DNA of 64,000 nucleotides from Madurella fahalii (lineage: Eukaryota; Ascomycota; Sordariomycetes; Sordariales): positions 9,015,001-9,079,000 of the forward strand of contig CM056875.1 in NCBI GenBank assembly GCA_029876055.1, given 5' to 3'. Both the position numbers and the translations under genes were made by a program. Positions 1-11,324 of this stretch are shown here, piece by piece. The notes beneath the pieces were generated by a model. It did no database searches. It was not told the DNA's origin and worked only from the letters and a program-made list of their open reading frames with translations. Numbering within the stretch: the first letter of the stretch is position 1; every line of letters begins with the position of its first letter.

Positions 1-648
1 CCTAACCCTATCGCTCTACTTGTTCGCCGTCCCTGGCCTCGGGAGTTGGCGGGTGCATCGTGTCGTAATTTTTCGTTTTTATTTTTCCTTTCCCTCCTGT
101 CATCTGCGCTTCACTGTGCCGCTCCCCTTTGTGTTTAACGTCTACATTTACGACCCTTTTTTACTATTTCTTTAATCTTGGGGCTACCTGTCCCATACCT
201 TCTTTTCTGGTTCAGAGATGAGAGAAAGAAAGAGAGGGAGAGGGGGGAGGGGGGAGGGGGAGAGAGGGAGAGCACAAACTATACCCAGAAGAGAGCGACA
301 AAGGGGGGCCGACGACTGCGTGAGCGGCCGACGGAATTTGAGAATGTCAGAAGAGAAATGGAATCCAGTAAAATCCGGGTCAGAGGTTTCCAGTCCTACT
401 CGTAGCTGCTTCTGACATTACTAGCCACGGTGACCATTTGGTCTATGTGCGAATGCATACATGCCTACCCGCTACGCCTTGCTAACTACATGCTAAAGCC
501 TCGCCCTAGAACACAAGTAGAATGCATATTGAAACGCCCACAACAGTTGCAAGAACCCAAGAACCCAACGCCACAAATAGAAGGAAATGACCCTGGCTGA
601 TGGAACCAAAAAGGGGTGGGAAGTGCAACTCGTCCCCGTAATTGTTGT
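1..648. other. 3' flank of the kinase gene with a purine-only tract
   Basis: I see no gene here. The most distinctive element is a nearly pure A/G tract at about 216-275 made of GAGA and GGGGAGG runs. It lies beyond the stop codon of the minus-strand kinase gene and is probably downstream or untranslated sequence. Confidence 0.5.
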
Positions 649-2140
649 CTACCCTTCCTTGACCCTCTTTCCTGGCCTAACCAGCGAGTCGTCAGGCAGG
701 CCGCTCCTCTTAGTTCCCGGCAGCGAGCTGGTCCTGATATCGTTGTCGTCCTGGCTGACTCTGCGGTGGGGATACTCCATCTTGAGCCCCTCGAAGCAGT
801 TCGCGCTCACCGCATCCCCGGTGCTAAAGAAGGGGTGTTGCAGCGCCGCGGCCGCCGTGAGCCGTTTCTCGGGGTCGTACTCGAGCAGCCCCGCGAGGAG
901 TTTGTACCCCTCGCTTCCGAGGCTCGCCAGGGTGGATGGATTCCCCGCCGAGGTGCTAGAACCGGGAACGTGCTGGTTGATGGTGTTGTAGTACCACTTC
1001 TCGAGGTGGCTCCCGCCGCCAGTTTGCCGTTGGTAGTGGTGGCTGTGGTGGTGGTGGTGATGGCTATGGTTGATCGGGGGCTGCAATGTCGCCAGCTGGC
1101 TGTACTCGTGCATGCTCGTCAACAGCGGCCAACGCTCCTTGGTTGGCAGTCCCATGATGTCAACAATCTTCTGCATCTGATTTCTCTGGAACGGTACCGT
1201 CTTCTTGCTGTCCATCTTGGCTTCTTCCCCCTTAAAGATCGGCCTGAGGGATAACAACTCGGCAAAGATACAGCCGACAGCCCACATATCTATCGCGGGT
1301 GTGTAGTGCCTGCTCCCCAGGAGGAGTTCAGGCGCGCGGTACCATATCGTGACAACAACCTTGTCGCCACTGAAGAGGCTGTGCAGCGGCTTATAGGATA
1401 GACGGGCCAGTCCCAGATCGCCAATCTTGACCTCCCCGGCTGAGGTGACCATGATGTTGGCTGGTTTGAGATCCCGGTGCAGCACCCAGTTCGTGTGCAA
1501 GTACTGGCAACCGTTGAGCAGCTGAAACATGATGCTCTTTATGGTGGTTGGCGGGATGGGATGGCGGGGTTGCTGTGTGTGATGATGGATGATCTGGAGT
1601 AGATCGTGCTCGGCATATTCAAACACCATGAAGATGCACTTGTCCTCCAGGATGATTTCGATCAGCCTGATCACGTTGGTATGATTAAGCTCGGAACACA
1701 GGGCCATCTCCCGGACGGCCGACTGAGAGATGCCCGTGTACGTGACCTGCTCACCCTCTTTGTCGGGCTTGAACTTTTTGATGGCAAACTCGCCCGCCTG
1801 GCCGTGGCGGCCGAGTGCCTTGTACACTCGGCCATAAGTGCCACTGCTGATGAAGCCGATGACCTTGTATTTGTCTGTCACCCGAACCTTGCTCTGGTAG
1901 CTCATGGGCCCGATGCCACGATCTGCTGGGTCTGCGGAGACAAGTCAGTCATGAATCTGGCCGCAGATGGAAAGACTGACAAGGCATCGGCTGGAAGCTG
2001 ACTTCAGCCCTAGGGCGTTTGACCGGAATCATGGCAAGATATGGGCTCGCACCAACCCCACCAGTGAAGGGGTAAGAGGAAACAGCAGGGCCATAGTGAT
2101 GCATCAACCCAGATGCGAAGCCTGTCCAGGGGAGATCCAT
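649..2140 (-). CDS. SSN3: Ssn3/CDK8, cyclin-dependent kinase of the Mediator kinase module
   Basis: This is the catalytic subunit that, with cyclin C, phosphorylates the RNA polymerase II C-terminal domain and transcription factors in the nucleus. Exons are 2140-1981 and 1931-649, joined over a 49 bp intron (GTCAGT donor, CTGAC branch, CGCAG acceptor), giving about 480 residues. Visible motifs in order are the glycine loop GFISSGTYGRVYK, the cyclin-contact helix SQSAVRE, HRDLKPAN, GDLGLAR and WYRAPELLL. The EEAKMDSKKTVPFQRNQM stretch and the ending GTKRSGLPDDSL are typical of fungal Ssn3. An insert near the kinase C-lobe carries six consecutive histidines. The join is supported because the second exon then reads PADRGIGPMSYQSKV straight into the kinase domain. 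The start is uncertain: an in-frame ATG at 2224 would add 28 residues, and skipping the first exon would start at 1905. Confidence 0.9.
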
Positions 2141-3140
2141 GCCATACGGCTTAGCGGCTCGGCGTCCAGCGGCTGTGTGCTGGTGGCGCTGCGCCGAGGA
2201 CGGTGGAGCCGGCCGATTCTCCATAACGGCCCGAACAGCTGCTAGCAATATCTTACAACGGCATGCTGCAGGGCACGGAAAACAGAAAAGGAAGAGAACG
2301 ACGTCGCGGGGATGCTGTGCAGACCGAGTAAAGATCAAGCGAGAAAGCTCGGGCTCCTCGGGTAGCCACAGCCCCGTTTACGAAACGAGGTGAGACAAGA
2401 ATGAGAAGTGGGAAAGAAGGAAAAAAAAAAGGGAACGGCGAATGGAGCATGCTTACCTTCGAAGGCGGCCTGCACACTTCTCTTCAATGCCTGGGTTCTC
2501 ACGGCGGAGACCGAGCCCGGGCCGGTCGCGCTTGACGGCGGGTTTGTGAGGCTCATTAGTCTCGTGCCATGGGGCAGCCCGGAGGCCAGAGCAGACTTGG
2601 CGGAGGAGAAGTCGGGGATTGTCAAATGAGACGAGCCAGCGAGGCCACCGTGATCCGTGGACGCGTGGGCACCGAAGAATCCGCTCCACTGCACAAATGA
2701 TCCAATTGCGGAGGATACAAATCACCTAGCGAAATTGCCAGCATCACCGTGTTCTTGTCGCTTACGGAAAGGACGGGCTCGGGCGGAAAGTGGCAGAAGA
2801 GATCACCGAGTTCCTTCAGGCGATGAGGAGGACGATTCATGTGGTAGGTGGGGCTTGTGCGTCCGACCCCAGAGACTCGCCTTCTGAGTGCTTGGCAGGT
2901 GGTTGGCCCGAAGTGGCGGGAAAGGTTGAGTCCGATGCGTTAACAGTACTTGGTGCAGAGCCCAGCTTACCCTGTTATGCCAGGTGACTCGCCCCCGAAC
3001 CTGGCCTTCCTGAGGGCTAAAGTTCGGAGGCGATGTAAGAAAGCAGGAAACGACCGGCTGGACGGTTACGATACGGATATACAATCACTGAGGTCTTTTG
3101 ATTCCCCTCGAAAACAACGCTTTGCTGTGCTGAACTGGGT
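2141..3140. other. Intergenic region upstream of SSN3
   Basis: The region separates two minus-strand genes and should hold the SSN3 promoter and the end of the ARP2 transcript. Apart from an A-rich run near 2420 I see no distinctive site. The open frames on both strands lack recognisable domains. Confidence 0.4.
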
Positions 3141-4481
3141 CTATCTCGGTCCCAGCTTCTCCAGGACTCTAGGGCCTTGCTCTTCCCACTCTTGCTTCGA
3201 AATCCACATACTCTCGTTGTCAGCCATGATATTAGCCAGTACCGCGCCACCTAGGAAGACCATGTGCCTTCTTCGTGGCGGATCTTCTATCCTGACCTTA
3301 AACTTGCTCAGCCGCTCCGGGTTCCCTCCTAGCACCCTCGTCAGCCACAGCTGCTTAATCTCTTTCTCCAAGCGTGACGGCAAGCCAGGGTACATGCTGC
3401 TGCCGCCCGACAAAACAATGGCCTTGAAGAGGGATGACCGGACGTCGACGTCTGCGGATTGGATCGTGTTGAAGAGGAACTCGGCGATACCCGGCTGGTC
3501 GCAGTCGACGAGGTGCGGCTGGAACAGACACTCGGGAGCTTCGAAACGCTCGGATCCGACGCGAATGACACGCCCGTCGGGAAGCGTGTAGCTCTCCACT
3601 AGCACCGTCGTGTCCTCGCTTAGCCGCTTGTCCAGTTCCAGGTCGTAAGAAACGTAACACAGCTTCTCCTTGATCTGGCGCACCGTTTCGAAGTCGGCGG
3701 TACGGTTGAGGGCGTAGCCTCGGCGGAGCAGCAACGCAATCAGGTTTCTGGTAACATCGCGACCCGCAACGTCTAGGCGACGTGTGAGGTGGTTCAGAAC
3801 GACGGATTCGTAGACAGGGACAATGTGTGTCACACCGTCGCCAGAGTCGACGACCACACCAGAGCTGAGGCCTGTACAAAAGTGTCATGTCAGCGTGCTC
3901 GTCCAGTACCCTTGGCCAAGGCTCTGTGGCTCGCGAGTTCGCACCTTGAGCGTACAACGCAAGAACGGCCTGGATGGCAACATAGACACCACCAAACCCG
4001 TAGCGCTCAAACATGACCTCGCACATCTGCTCTCGGTTTTTTAGGGGGTTGAGCGGCGGCTCGGTCAAGAGGATCTTGCGGCCGCGCGGGTCAACCTTCA
4101 TCTTTTCGAAGAAGGTGTAATCCCAGAGGTGCTGCATATCATCCCACTTCTTAACGATACCGTTCTCCATGGGGTAGCTAATCTGGAGCATAGTACGGGC
4201 TGCGGCCGCCTCGTCTCCACACATGATGTCCTTGATCACCATGTCGGTGCCGCCCTTTTCTTCGGTGCGGAGGATCGGCCGGCCGACGATGGACGGGTAC
4301 TGGAACTCGGGGAAGTTTTGCGCCGCATAGCCGACTTTGAGAAAGCCGGTACCGCCATCGAGGACTATGGATGAGTGAAGCGGAGGTCAGCTCTGTTGTT
4401 TCGCTCCGGTGAGGTCACTGCGGGAAACAGGGAAACGGGGAATCGGCATTTCGTCTTACCGATGGGAGGAGGAGACGCCAT
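3141..4481 (-). CDS. ARP2: Actin-related protein 2, subunit of the Arp2/3 complex
   Basis: Arp2 pairs with Arp3 to nucleate branched actin filaments at endocytic patches in the cytoplasm. Three exons (4481-4460, 4364-3945, 3871-3141) give 390 residues, the usual length. The 22-nt first exon encodes MASPPPI. The 95 bp intron joins it to VLDGGTGFLKVGYAAQNFPE, the first phosphate loop of the actin fold, and the 73 bp intron joins LALYAQ to GLSSGVVVDSGDGVTH, the second phosphate loop. FERYGFGGVYV and the ending MWISKQEWEEQG are characteristic of Arp2. Both introns have clean GT/AG borders, and the tiny first exon followed by an early intron is common in fungal actin-family genes. It is divergent from the racemase gene with about 360 bp between the start codons. 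Confidence 0.95.
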
Positions 4482-4842
4482 CCTGGATTGTGTCCCCGTC
4501 GCCGAGCTTGAATGGGTTCGTGCAGAATGGTTCGCAACGGATTTCGGGGCGGCGATGCGAAGCTACAGCTAAGGAGGTGGTGAGTCGCACGTTGATGGTG
4601 GGGTTGAGGCTGCTGTCAGGAACCGGGGGCAGCAGCCCACCCCGTCAGCACTGCTGTGGCTGGGGTGGCAGGGACCACAGGTCCCACGTGATACCCCGCA
4701 CCCATACTCACAGGCAGGTTCTGCGACCAGTGACTGATTACAAGTAGGTATATACAGAAAGCAGGGGGTGAGGATCTGTCTCGATATTCCTCTCTATTCC
4801 TCGCTATTCCTCCAAGTTCCCCGCACAGGCCTGGTCGACACA
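4482..4842. promoter_or_regulatory. Divergent promoter interval between ARP2 and the racemase gene
   Basis: The 361 bp between two outward-facing start codons must carry both promoters. A tandem CTATTCCT-like repeat lies at about 4788-4812 just upstream of the racemase start. No factor site is assigned. Confidence 0.45.
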
Positions 4843-5866
4843 ATGACCACCAATTTCGTCAGGCGGACCGCCAGTATCCTAGTGCTAAACCCAAACTCAT
4901 CCACGGCAATGACCCGGGGAGTAGAGGGTGCTATCAGGGGCATGGACATTTCCCAAGTATGTTTTCACGGACCCGTCGCCATACTCCGGAAACCGAAAGA
5001 TGCGGAACCCTCGCCGCATCACACAACAGCAGGCCCGCTGTTAGCTTCAAGTTGGAATACACACCAATGCAGAGCTAAGGCCGGGTGGGCAAGATGAATG
5101 GATCGCTGTCACCCATTCTCGTGCCTGTCGGCGCATGAGGGGCCGCTCATTACATGTTAGATGTAGGCTACCGCTAACGATCACTGACGTGCAGTCTACC
5201 GACATTTACACTTATACCGCACCCCAAGATAGCCCGGCGAGCATCAACGACGGCAATGATGTGTTAAGAAGTACCGAGGTCGTATATCGAAACGTGACGA
5301 GTACAGGTATTCTCATGCAATACGACGCGGTGCTGGTGGCTTGCTTCAGTGTCCATCCGCTGGTCGGGAAACTGGCCGAGTTACAGGGTACATCTGGCAA
5401 GCTAGCTGTGACAGGAATCTTTGAAGCTAGCATCCTGGCGTGTCTGTCGCTGTTGCCTCCGCAGCGAAAATGGGGAATCGTGACGACCGGTAAATTCTGG
5501 GAGGATCACCTAACCCAGGGGGTGAACACCTTCTTGGGCGCCGAGCCCCAAGCGCTCAACGCAAAGTTTGCCGGGGTCGAGACAACCGGTCTCAACGCGG
5601 GGGATTTCCACGGGGGAGTTGACCCCGCCATCATCCGGGAGAAGTTGAGACAGGCGACTAAAAGGCTTCTTGCCCATGGGAACGTCGAATGTGTGGTAAT
5701 GGGTTGCGCTGGTATGGCTGGGCTGGAGCAAATCATCCGGTCTGTTGCGGTGGAGGAGTACGGCACAGAGCGAGGAAACCAGCTCCTGGTCGTGGACGGC
5801 GTAAGAGCAGGGATTGGCTTGTTAGAGCAAATGATCCGCAATAGGCGAGCGTTCGAGGGAGCATGA
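4843..5866 (+). CDS. Asp/Glu (hydantoin) racemase family protein, Dcg1-like
   Basis: Family members are cofactor-independent racemases that use two cysteines for proton exchange. The yeast relative Dcg1 is associated with allantoin metabolism. Exons 4843-4956 and 5195-5866 give 261 residues. The N-terminus has ILVLNPNSSTAMTRG, the family's substrate-binding loop. The two candidate catalytic cysteines are in LVACFSVHP and CVVMGCAGM. The intron (238 bp, GTATGT donor, GTGCAG acceptor) is long for this window, and the splice was chosen because the frame joins in phase without loss of conserved sequence. The real substrate cannot be read from the sequence. It is convergent with the MFS transporter. 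Confidence 0.85.
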
Positions 5867-5959
5867 TACGTCTGTAGGAAGAGGCAATTTGTCTTGGTTA
5901 TAACCTGACGGTATACCATTGCCGCGGGGGGATCACGCTGAGACCGGAACCTAACCACA

Positions 5960-7552
5960 TCAATCAGTCCGTCTTGTCCGGCCCCATACCTCGTCAACAT
6001 CTTTCCTTCCCCGGGTTTCAGGGACGTTTCGGGTAACAAAGATAGCCCAGAGCAGCGCAAACCCAGCAAAGATGAAATACACCCAACCAGCGCCACCAAG
6101 GGCGTTGTTCAACGCCTCATTGACGATGGGGAACAAGTACGCAACAAGAAATGTGGCAATATAGCTCGCCGCCAGGGCCCAGGACTGCGTTGCCCCAACG
6201 GCTTCAGGACCGACAAGCTCCGAGGCCATAATGAATGGGACAGGACCGAGACCTAGCGCAAAGAAAGCAACAAAGAGGAGTACTGCAATCGCCGACAGAA
6301 TCTTCAAGCCAAATCTGATCGAGAGCGCCAGCGCCAGAGAGCTCGAACCTTGGCCGATAATGGAAGCAAGGATACATGTCTTGCGGCCAAGCCGGTCCGG
6401 GAGCGGGGAGGCGGCAATCGTGGTGCCGAGATTGATGACCGAAATGATGATGGTCAACAGGGCGGAGCTTGTAGGAAGGAGGTCTTTGAGCAGGGATACA
6501 GAATACATGATGATGGAGTTGATGCCACAGAGCTGCTGGGCGAACATGATGCCCACCACAGCAATGATTGCTGGCCGGTAGAATGGGTCACGGACAACCT
6601 GCGTGAAACCTAGATGTGCCTTCTGAGACCGGGCGGCCGTAGAGGATTGTAACAGTGATCCAGAAGCGCCTTCCTCTGGTGGCTCTTCTCTCGTCAGTAA
6701 TCTTTCTTCCTCGCCGGGCGGTTTGCCGCCGCCACTGCCCCAGGCCTCGACCTCCTCATCAATATTGACGTGCTTGCCGCGGATCCGCTGTAGGGCACGT
6801 CGGGCATGCACAATGTCTCCTTTCGCGCTCACGGTCCAGGTGGGGCTCTCGGGAACGATTAGCAAGCCGAAGGCCTGCATGACTGCAATGATGACGCCCG
6901 AACCGAAGATCCACCGCCAGGCGCCGTCGTGGCTTAGGAAATACCCCAAGGTCTGTGTGAAGAGGATGCCGACGTTAATACTAATCTGCGTAAATGCGCC
7001 GAAGAAGCCACGTCTCGTTGGCGGTGCCACCTCGCTGATGTACAGCGGGACAATAACTGTGCTGGCACCTGCGCCAACGCCAGTGAAGAAGCGCGCGACG
7101 ATCATGACCGGAACAGACGACGCGAAGGTCTCGATGATGGACCCCACGAGATAGAATACAGCCGTGGCTTGCATCGAGAGCCGGCGTCCACGGCTTGACG
7201 TGAATGGCCCGGCAGCAAGCGCACCAATAAGGCCTCCGACAGTGAATATGGCAGAAATGGCGGCGAAGGACGCCCGGCTCATGGGTATGCAGTCGGCCGG
7301 TGGAACGGATGTCCCCGTCAGATTTCCGAGCGACATCAGCTTCTCCATGGCCGAGATAGACTTCTTCTGGCAGGTAATGACATCTTCCGGTGCGTTTAAC
7401 TCGGCCTGGAAGCAGATGCGCGTTAGTCAGACCACATTGGGTTGCCAGCGGTTCTGCCTCACAAGGTGATAGCCAAACTGGAGTGGGCCAAGCGTAGCCA
7501 CTCCAACGAGCACCAAGAGGTACGCCGTAACATCGCGCAGAGCCGAAACCAT
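5960..7552 (-). CDS. Sugar-porter type MFS transporter
   Basis: A 511-residue integral membrane protein of the major facilitator superfamily. Exons are 7552-7463 and 7405-5960 with a 57 bp intron (CTGAC branch). The first exon supplies TM1 ending LQFGYHL, and the second starts AELNAPEDVITC. Motifs include GRR after TM2, RFFTGVGAGASTVIVPLYIS with a PESPTW motif after TM6, a long charged central loop (EEERLLTREEPPEE), QQLCGINSIIMYS in TM7 and a PETRGR end motif. This pattern fits the monosaccharide/hexose transporter family. It resembles the fungal Vps73/YBR241C-like branch, which is an inference. The substrate and the membrane (plasma or vacuole) are unknown. Confidence 0.9.
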
Positions 7553-7777
7553 GGCGAGCAATGGTCGATTGAATTCGCTAATTCTAGATGCTGCTAATCA
7601 ATGCACATGGCGGGACGCCGGTTGTCGGTCAGGTTTGAGGGATGTTTGGCGCGAGTCGGATGTCTCGATCAGTGAAAGCAACGGGGCTGGAGTCAAAGGA
7701 ACGGCGGGGCGGTCTAGGCCAAAGCCACGATAATGCAGTTTGATGCATATCCCGGTTAAACAGGCATACATAATGCA

Positions 7778-8825
7778 CTAAAAAGTGTCTTTCTTGTAAC
7801 CCCCCGCCAGCGCTCTCTTGACCGCCGCCTCCAGAGAGTCCAGATTCTCCGGCTTCATCCCGATGGCAACATTGTCATTCTGCGCGTACAATGTCCCTCC
7901 CTCAGCCCAGATCCGGCGCAACGTGACAAGGGTCGCCCGCGGATTTCCTTCCTCCCACAACTTGGCCTCAAGCGCGGCGATCTCGCTTAGCGGCGTCTTG
8001 GTGACTTCCCACCTGGACCCCGTCTGTCTCTCATATTCGGCCAAGACTTCATTGGGCGTCACAACGAAGCTCTGCACTTTGAGAGCTTTGCCGAAAGATT
8101 CCTCCGGGAATCTCATAGTGGCGGCAACAAACTTGCCCACACTAGATAGTTGGGTGAGCTATGCGGTCCGGGAAAGGGAGGGATCTGGATAGCAGCTAAG
8201 GGATAGGTGTGGGTTGAACTTACTCGCGCATTGTGCAAAAGCCAACTTTGCCATTGCCGTCTTCGATCACGTATGCTTGCTTCTTCTCAGGAACAAACCC
8301 GCCGGCCTTCTCAAGACCGGGAGCGACATCCACCCACATATCAAAGTAGGGCCCTGTGACGACATACGTGACCTTGACCCGCTTCAAGTTCTCGCGGATG
8401 TACTTTCGCACCTGTAGCTTGAGCTGATGCGGGGGCTCATGCGGACTTTTGTCGGCATTGTGCTCAATGTCGGTGCCAAACTCGGACGGCAGGAACCACT
8501 GCACGCTTTTCGAGGCCTCGGCCAGCCGGAGCAGGTTAAGTTGATGCTGGAGGCCGCCTCGACCCACTGCCGAAATGACTGTGTCGACACCGCTATAGGC
8601 GGCCGTAACGTCGGCCTCTGATGTGAGGTCCCCAACAAACACAGAAAGACCCTCGGACTTCCATTTATCCAGTTGCGGCGCTTTCTCCTTGGCGCTCTTG
8701 GGCGAAGTGAAAAGAACAATCTGCTGGGACGAAGGCTTGGCACGTAGGAGGGCAGTGGTGATGTATCGGCCGATGGTGCCCGTGCCGCCAAAGATCAAAA
8801 CCTTGGCTGGTGTGAAGGATGTCAT
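7778..8825 (-). CDS. NmrA-like/isoflavone-reductase-like NAD(P)-binding protein
   Basis: An atypical short-chain dehydrogenase of 321 residues, encoded by 8825-8224 and 8141-7778 with an 82 bp intron (GTAAGT donor). The N-terminus has KVLIFGGTGTIGRYI, the dinucleotide-binding GxxGxxG turn. SAVGRGGLQHQLNLLRLAEA and QWFLPSEFGTDI are typical of the NmrA/isoflavone reductase group. These proteins act as reductases in secondary metabolism or as redox sensors. There is no sign of a metabolic cluster around it, so the role stays open. Both neighbours on this side (transporter and this gene) are on the minus strand, with only 225 bp between their coding regions. Confidence 0.85.
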
Positions 8826-9734
8826 TGTTGATTTTGGGAAGTTGTCCCGCGGTCTGTTGCTTCACTAATGAGTGGTGCTGCTCAAGGCCGACTGATGAAG
8901 TTGGAGTGCTTCGTTGAGCTGCGGAGGGGTTCGGCCGACCTTGACTTTGGCAAGAGCGGGAAACAAATTTGGTAAGTACAGGTTAGATTGGAGACGCACT
9001 GAAGAAGCTCGTGTCATGGCTTCATCTTCGCTCCGAAGGGCAGCGGTACAGTATAGTACACGTCCAATGTGCCCCGGGCTGCCCCTCATTCGGCCGGATC
9101 GACCCCGCCGATGTCCAAGACTAGGACGGATGGTTCCAGTTGCAGTCCAGGCACTCACACGCTTTAGCTCTCACTCCTATACAGTACATCCCATTAGCCG
9201 AGGTTTAGGAGACATGTCGCAAGCCACGATTAAAACTACTGGACTACCAGATTATCCCAATACCGCCTTTTGCCTTCAATACACATGTGACGTTGACGTG
9301 CAGGGTCGAACTTTCTCCACCCGCCGACCAACAGGCTCGGCGGACCTAGGCCGACTATACCCGTTTCCGACGACAACAAGTCACGAGGCTAAACATCTTA
9401 GCAGGGCGGCCGAATCTCCAGCGCCGTACCTCTTCATAACATCCTCGCTCAATCCGTAGCAGTATCGTCTCCGATGGTTTGTTTTGGGTCCTCCCAATTG
9501 ATCAGAATGCCCGAAGCTCTGGTGGGGCGGAACTTGGCCAATGAGCGGCCGTTATCGCCTTGTCTTTCCGCTAATCAGAAAGCTGTTTAACGTGAGGTAC
9601 CGTACCCCCGCGGCAGGCGCCGCCGATAATTTTTTTTTGGTGCCAGGATACCGGAATTTCAGGTTTTGACGGAACCACTCTCACAGCAACCTCCGCTACC
9701 GTCCTCTTCAACAGGTTCACATCCGCCGCCCATA
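8826..9734. other. Divergent intergenic region (oxidoreductase / RPA43)
   Basis: About 0.9 kb between outward-facing genes that must hold both promoters. No gene or clear motif is visible apart from a T-run at about 9629-9638 shortly before the RPA43 start. Confidence 0.4.
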
Positions 9735-11324
9735 ATGTCTGCAGCTGCCGCTGAAGGCTCGCAGACTGCGGCCATTCCGAATAGCCAAAAGTCGGAGAAG
9801 AAACACAAGCGAACAAAATCAGAAGCCAAGAAGAAGCGAGCGCGAGAGGAAGAGGACGCGGTCCTTGTTGAAGAGACCCCCAGAAAATCGAAAAAGACGA
9901 AGAGCGAGCGCATCGACGATGACGGCCAATCGGTGCATCAAGCTCAATCCCGCGCCGTGGCCGACGAGCCGTCCGAGAAGAGGAAAAAGAAACACAAAGA
10001 TCACGAGGCAGACGACGAAAGACATGGCTCCGCTCAAGCGCTGTCACCTGTTGGGGGCGGATCGAGAAAAGAGCGTAAGAAGTCGAGCAAGCCTGCAAAA
10101 GATTCCGAGCAGACTACGGTAGATGCAATGGAGATTGAAGCGACCGAGGCGCCTGGGCCAGGGAGCGCGAGCAACAGGCCGGACAAGAAGCGCAAGGAGA
10201 AGAAATCGAAGAAGCAAAGAGTTCAGGAAGGGGAGCTGACCTCGGAGGACTCGGCAGCGGGAAAAGCGGCCGAAGTTGAAGAAGCCGTTGCTACTGTTCC
10301 GTCCGACCTAGAAGCACATAAGAAAAAGAAGCGGAAGAACAAGGACAGTGTCAAGGGCAGCTCCATCGCAGAAGCAGCACCAATATTAGAGGGGCAGCCG
10401 GCACGCGAACTAGCCGCCGAACTAGTCGCCGACTCTGAGTTCCCTTTTTTCACTCAAAGCATATCTCTCTATGTTCCATTCTTCCCGGTCGGATTCGACA
10501 AGCCTCTGACCAATGTCGCTTCGCAACACCTGGATCCTCTTCTAAACCACTACTCACCACTGTTACGCGGCGTTCTCCTCAGCTACTCAAATCTCAACCT
10601 CTCCGACAGACCAGCAAAGGCTAGCATTCGGCATCCGCCCACCGACCAAACACCCGCTTTGCTGCACTCAATTGACGAGTACGCAGTAGGCTTTGCTTGG
10701 CTAACTTTTGATGCGCACGTGTTTGTGCCATCACGGGGGAAGTGGATGGAGGGGGTTCTGCAGCTCCAAAGCGAAGGACATATTGGTGTGGTATGTTGGA
10801 ACAAGTTCAATGCCAGTATTGAGGCAAAGCGGCTACCCAAGGGCTGGCGATGGGTCGACTTGGCCAAAGGGGGTGCACAGTTGAACAACTCACCGCCGCC
10901 TCATCAGGACGAGAAAGCCCAGCAGGACCAAGAATCGGAGGACATGCTTGACGGCGAGGAACTCCAGATCGTGGAGCAAATTCACACAACCGGCTATTGG
11001 GTTAATGAACGCGGGCGGAAAGTGAGCGGCAAACTCCGGTTCCGTATCAAGAACTTTGATGTTGGTCTCGCTGGCGAGTACGGCTACCTCAGCATTGAAG
11101 GTACTTGCCTAGATGACGACGACGAGCGGGCTCTGGCTGCTCAGGAACGCGAGTTGGAGCGGGCGCGTCGCGCAAAGCAGAACCCGAGCGGCCTCCTCCG
11201 GCCACTTTCGAGGCGGGTGCCCGAGTTCAGCATGACCAGATTCGGTCGAGAAGACGAGGAAGAGGACGGCAGGCAGCGGACTGTCCTCTACAAGGGAAGT
11301 CGTCCTGGCACGCCCGATGACTAG
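9735..11324 (+). CDS. RPA43: RNA polymerase I subunit Rpa43
   Basis: Rpa43 forms the stalk of RNA polymerase I with Rpa14 and contacts the initiation factor Rrn3 in the nucleolus. The single-exon frame from the first ATG codes for 529 residues, longer than the yeast protein because of a lysine/glutamate-rich N-terminal tail of about 230 residues with many KKKxK clusters, suited to nucleolar targeting. The conserved core starts at FPFFTQSISLYVPFFP and continues through LLRGVLLSYSNLNL and WLTFDAHVFVPSRGKWMEG to an OB-fold stretch with GHIGVVCWNKFNASI. Upstream in-frame sequence exists but has no ATG. The C-terminus is charged and low in complexity. Confidence 0.85.
   Translation: MSAAAAEGSQTAAIPNSQKSEKKHKRTKSEAKKKRAREEEDAVLVEETPRKSKKTKSERIDDDGQSVHQAQSRAVADEPSEKRKKKHKDHEADDERHGSAQALSPVGGGSRKERKKSSKPAKDSEQTTVDAMEIEATEAPGPGSASNRPDKKRKEKKSKKQRVQEGELTSEDSAAGKAAEVEEAVATVPSDLEAHKKKKRKNKDSVKGSSIAEAAPILEGQPARELAAELVADSEFPFFTQSISLYVPFFPVGFDKPLTNVASQHLDPLLNHYSPLLRGVLLSYSNLNLSDRPAKASIRHPPTDQTPALLHSIDEYAVGFAWLTFDAHVFVPSRGKWMEGVLQLQSEGHIGVVCWNKFNASIEAKRLPKGWRWVDLAKGGAQLNNSPPPHQDEKAQQDQESEDMLDGEELQIVEQIHTTGYWVNERGRKVSGKLRFRIKNFDVGLAGEYGYLSIEGTCLDDDDERALAAQERELERARRAKQNPSGLLRPLSRRVPEFSMTRFGREDEEEDGRQRTVLYKGSRPGTPDD

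Noticed and set aside
1..11. The first bases (CCTAACCCTA) look like a fungal telomere repeat.
   Set aside because: Fewer than two repeat units are present and an essential-type gene begins about 0.65 kb inside, so chance at an arbitrary window edge is more likely.
1606..2001. Plus-strand frames over the SSN3 region.
   Set aside because: They are antisense shadows of a clearly coding kinase.
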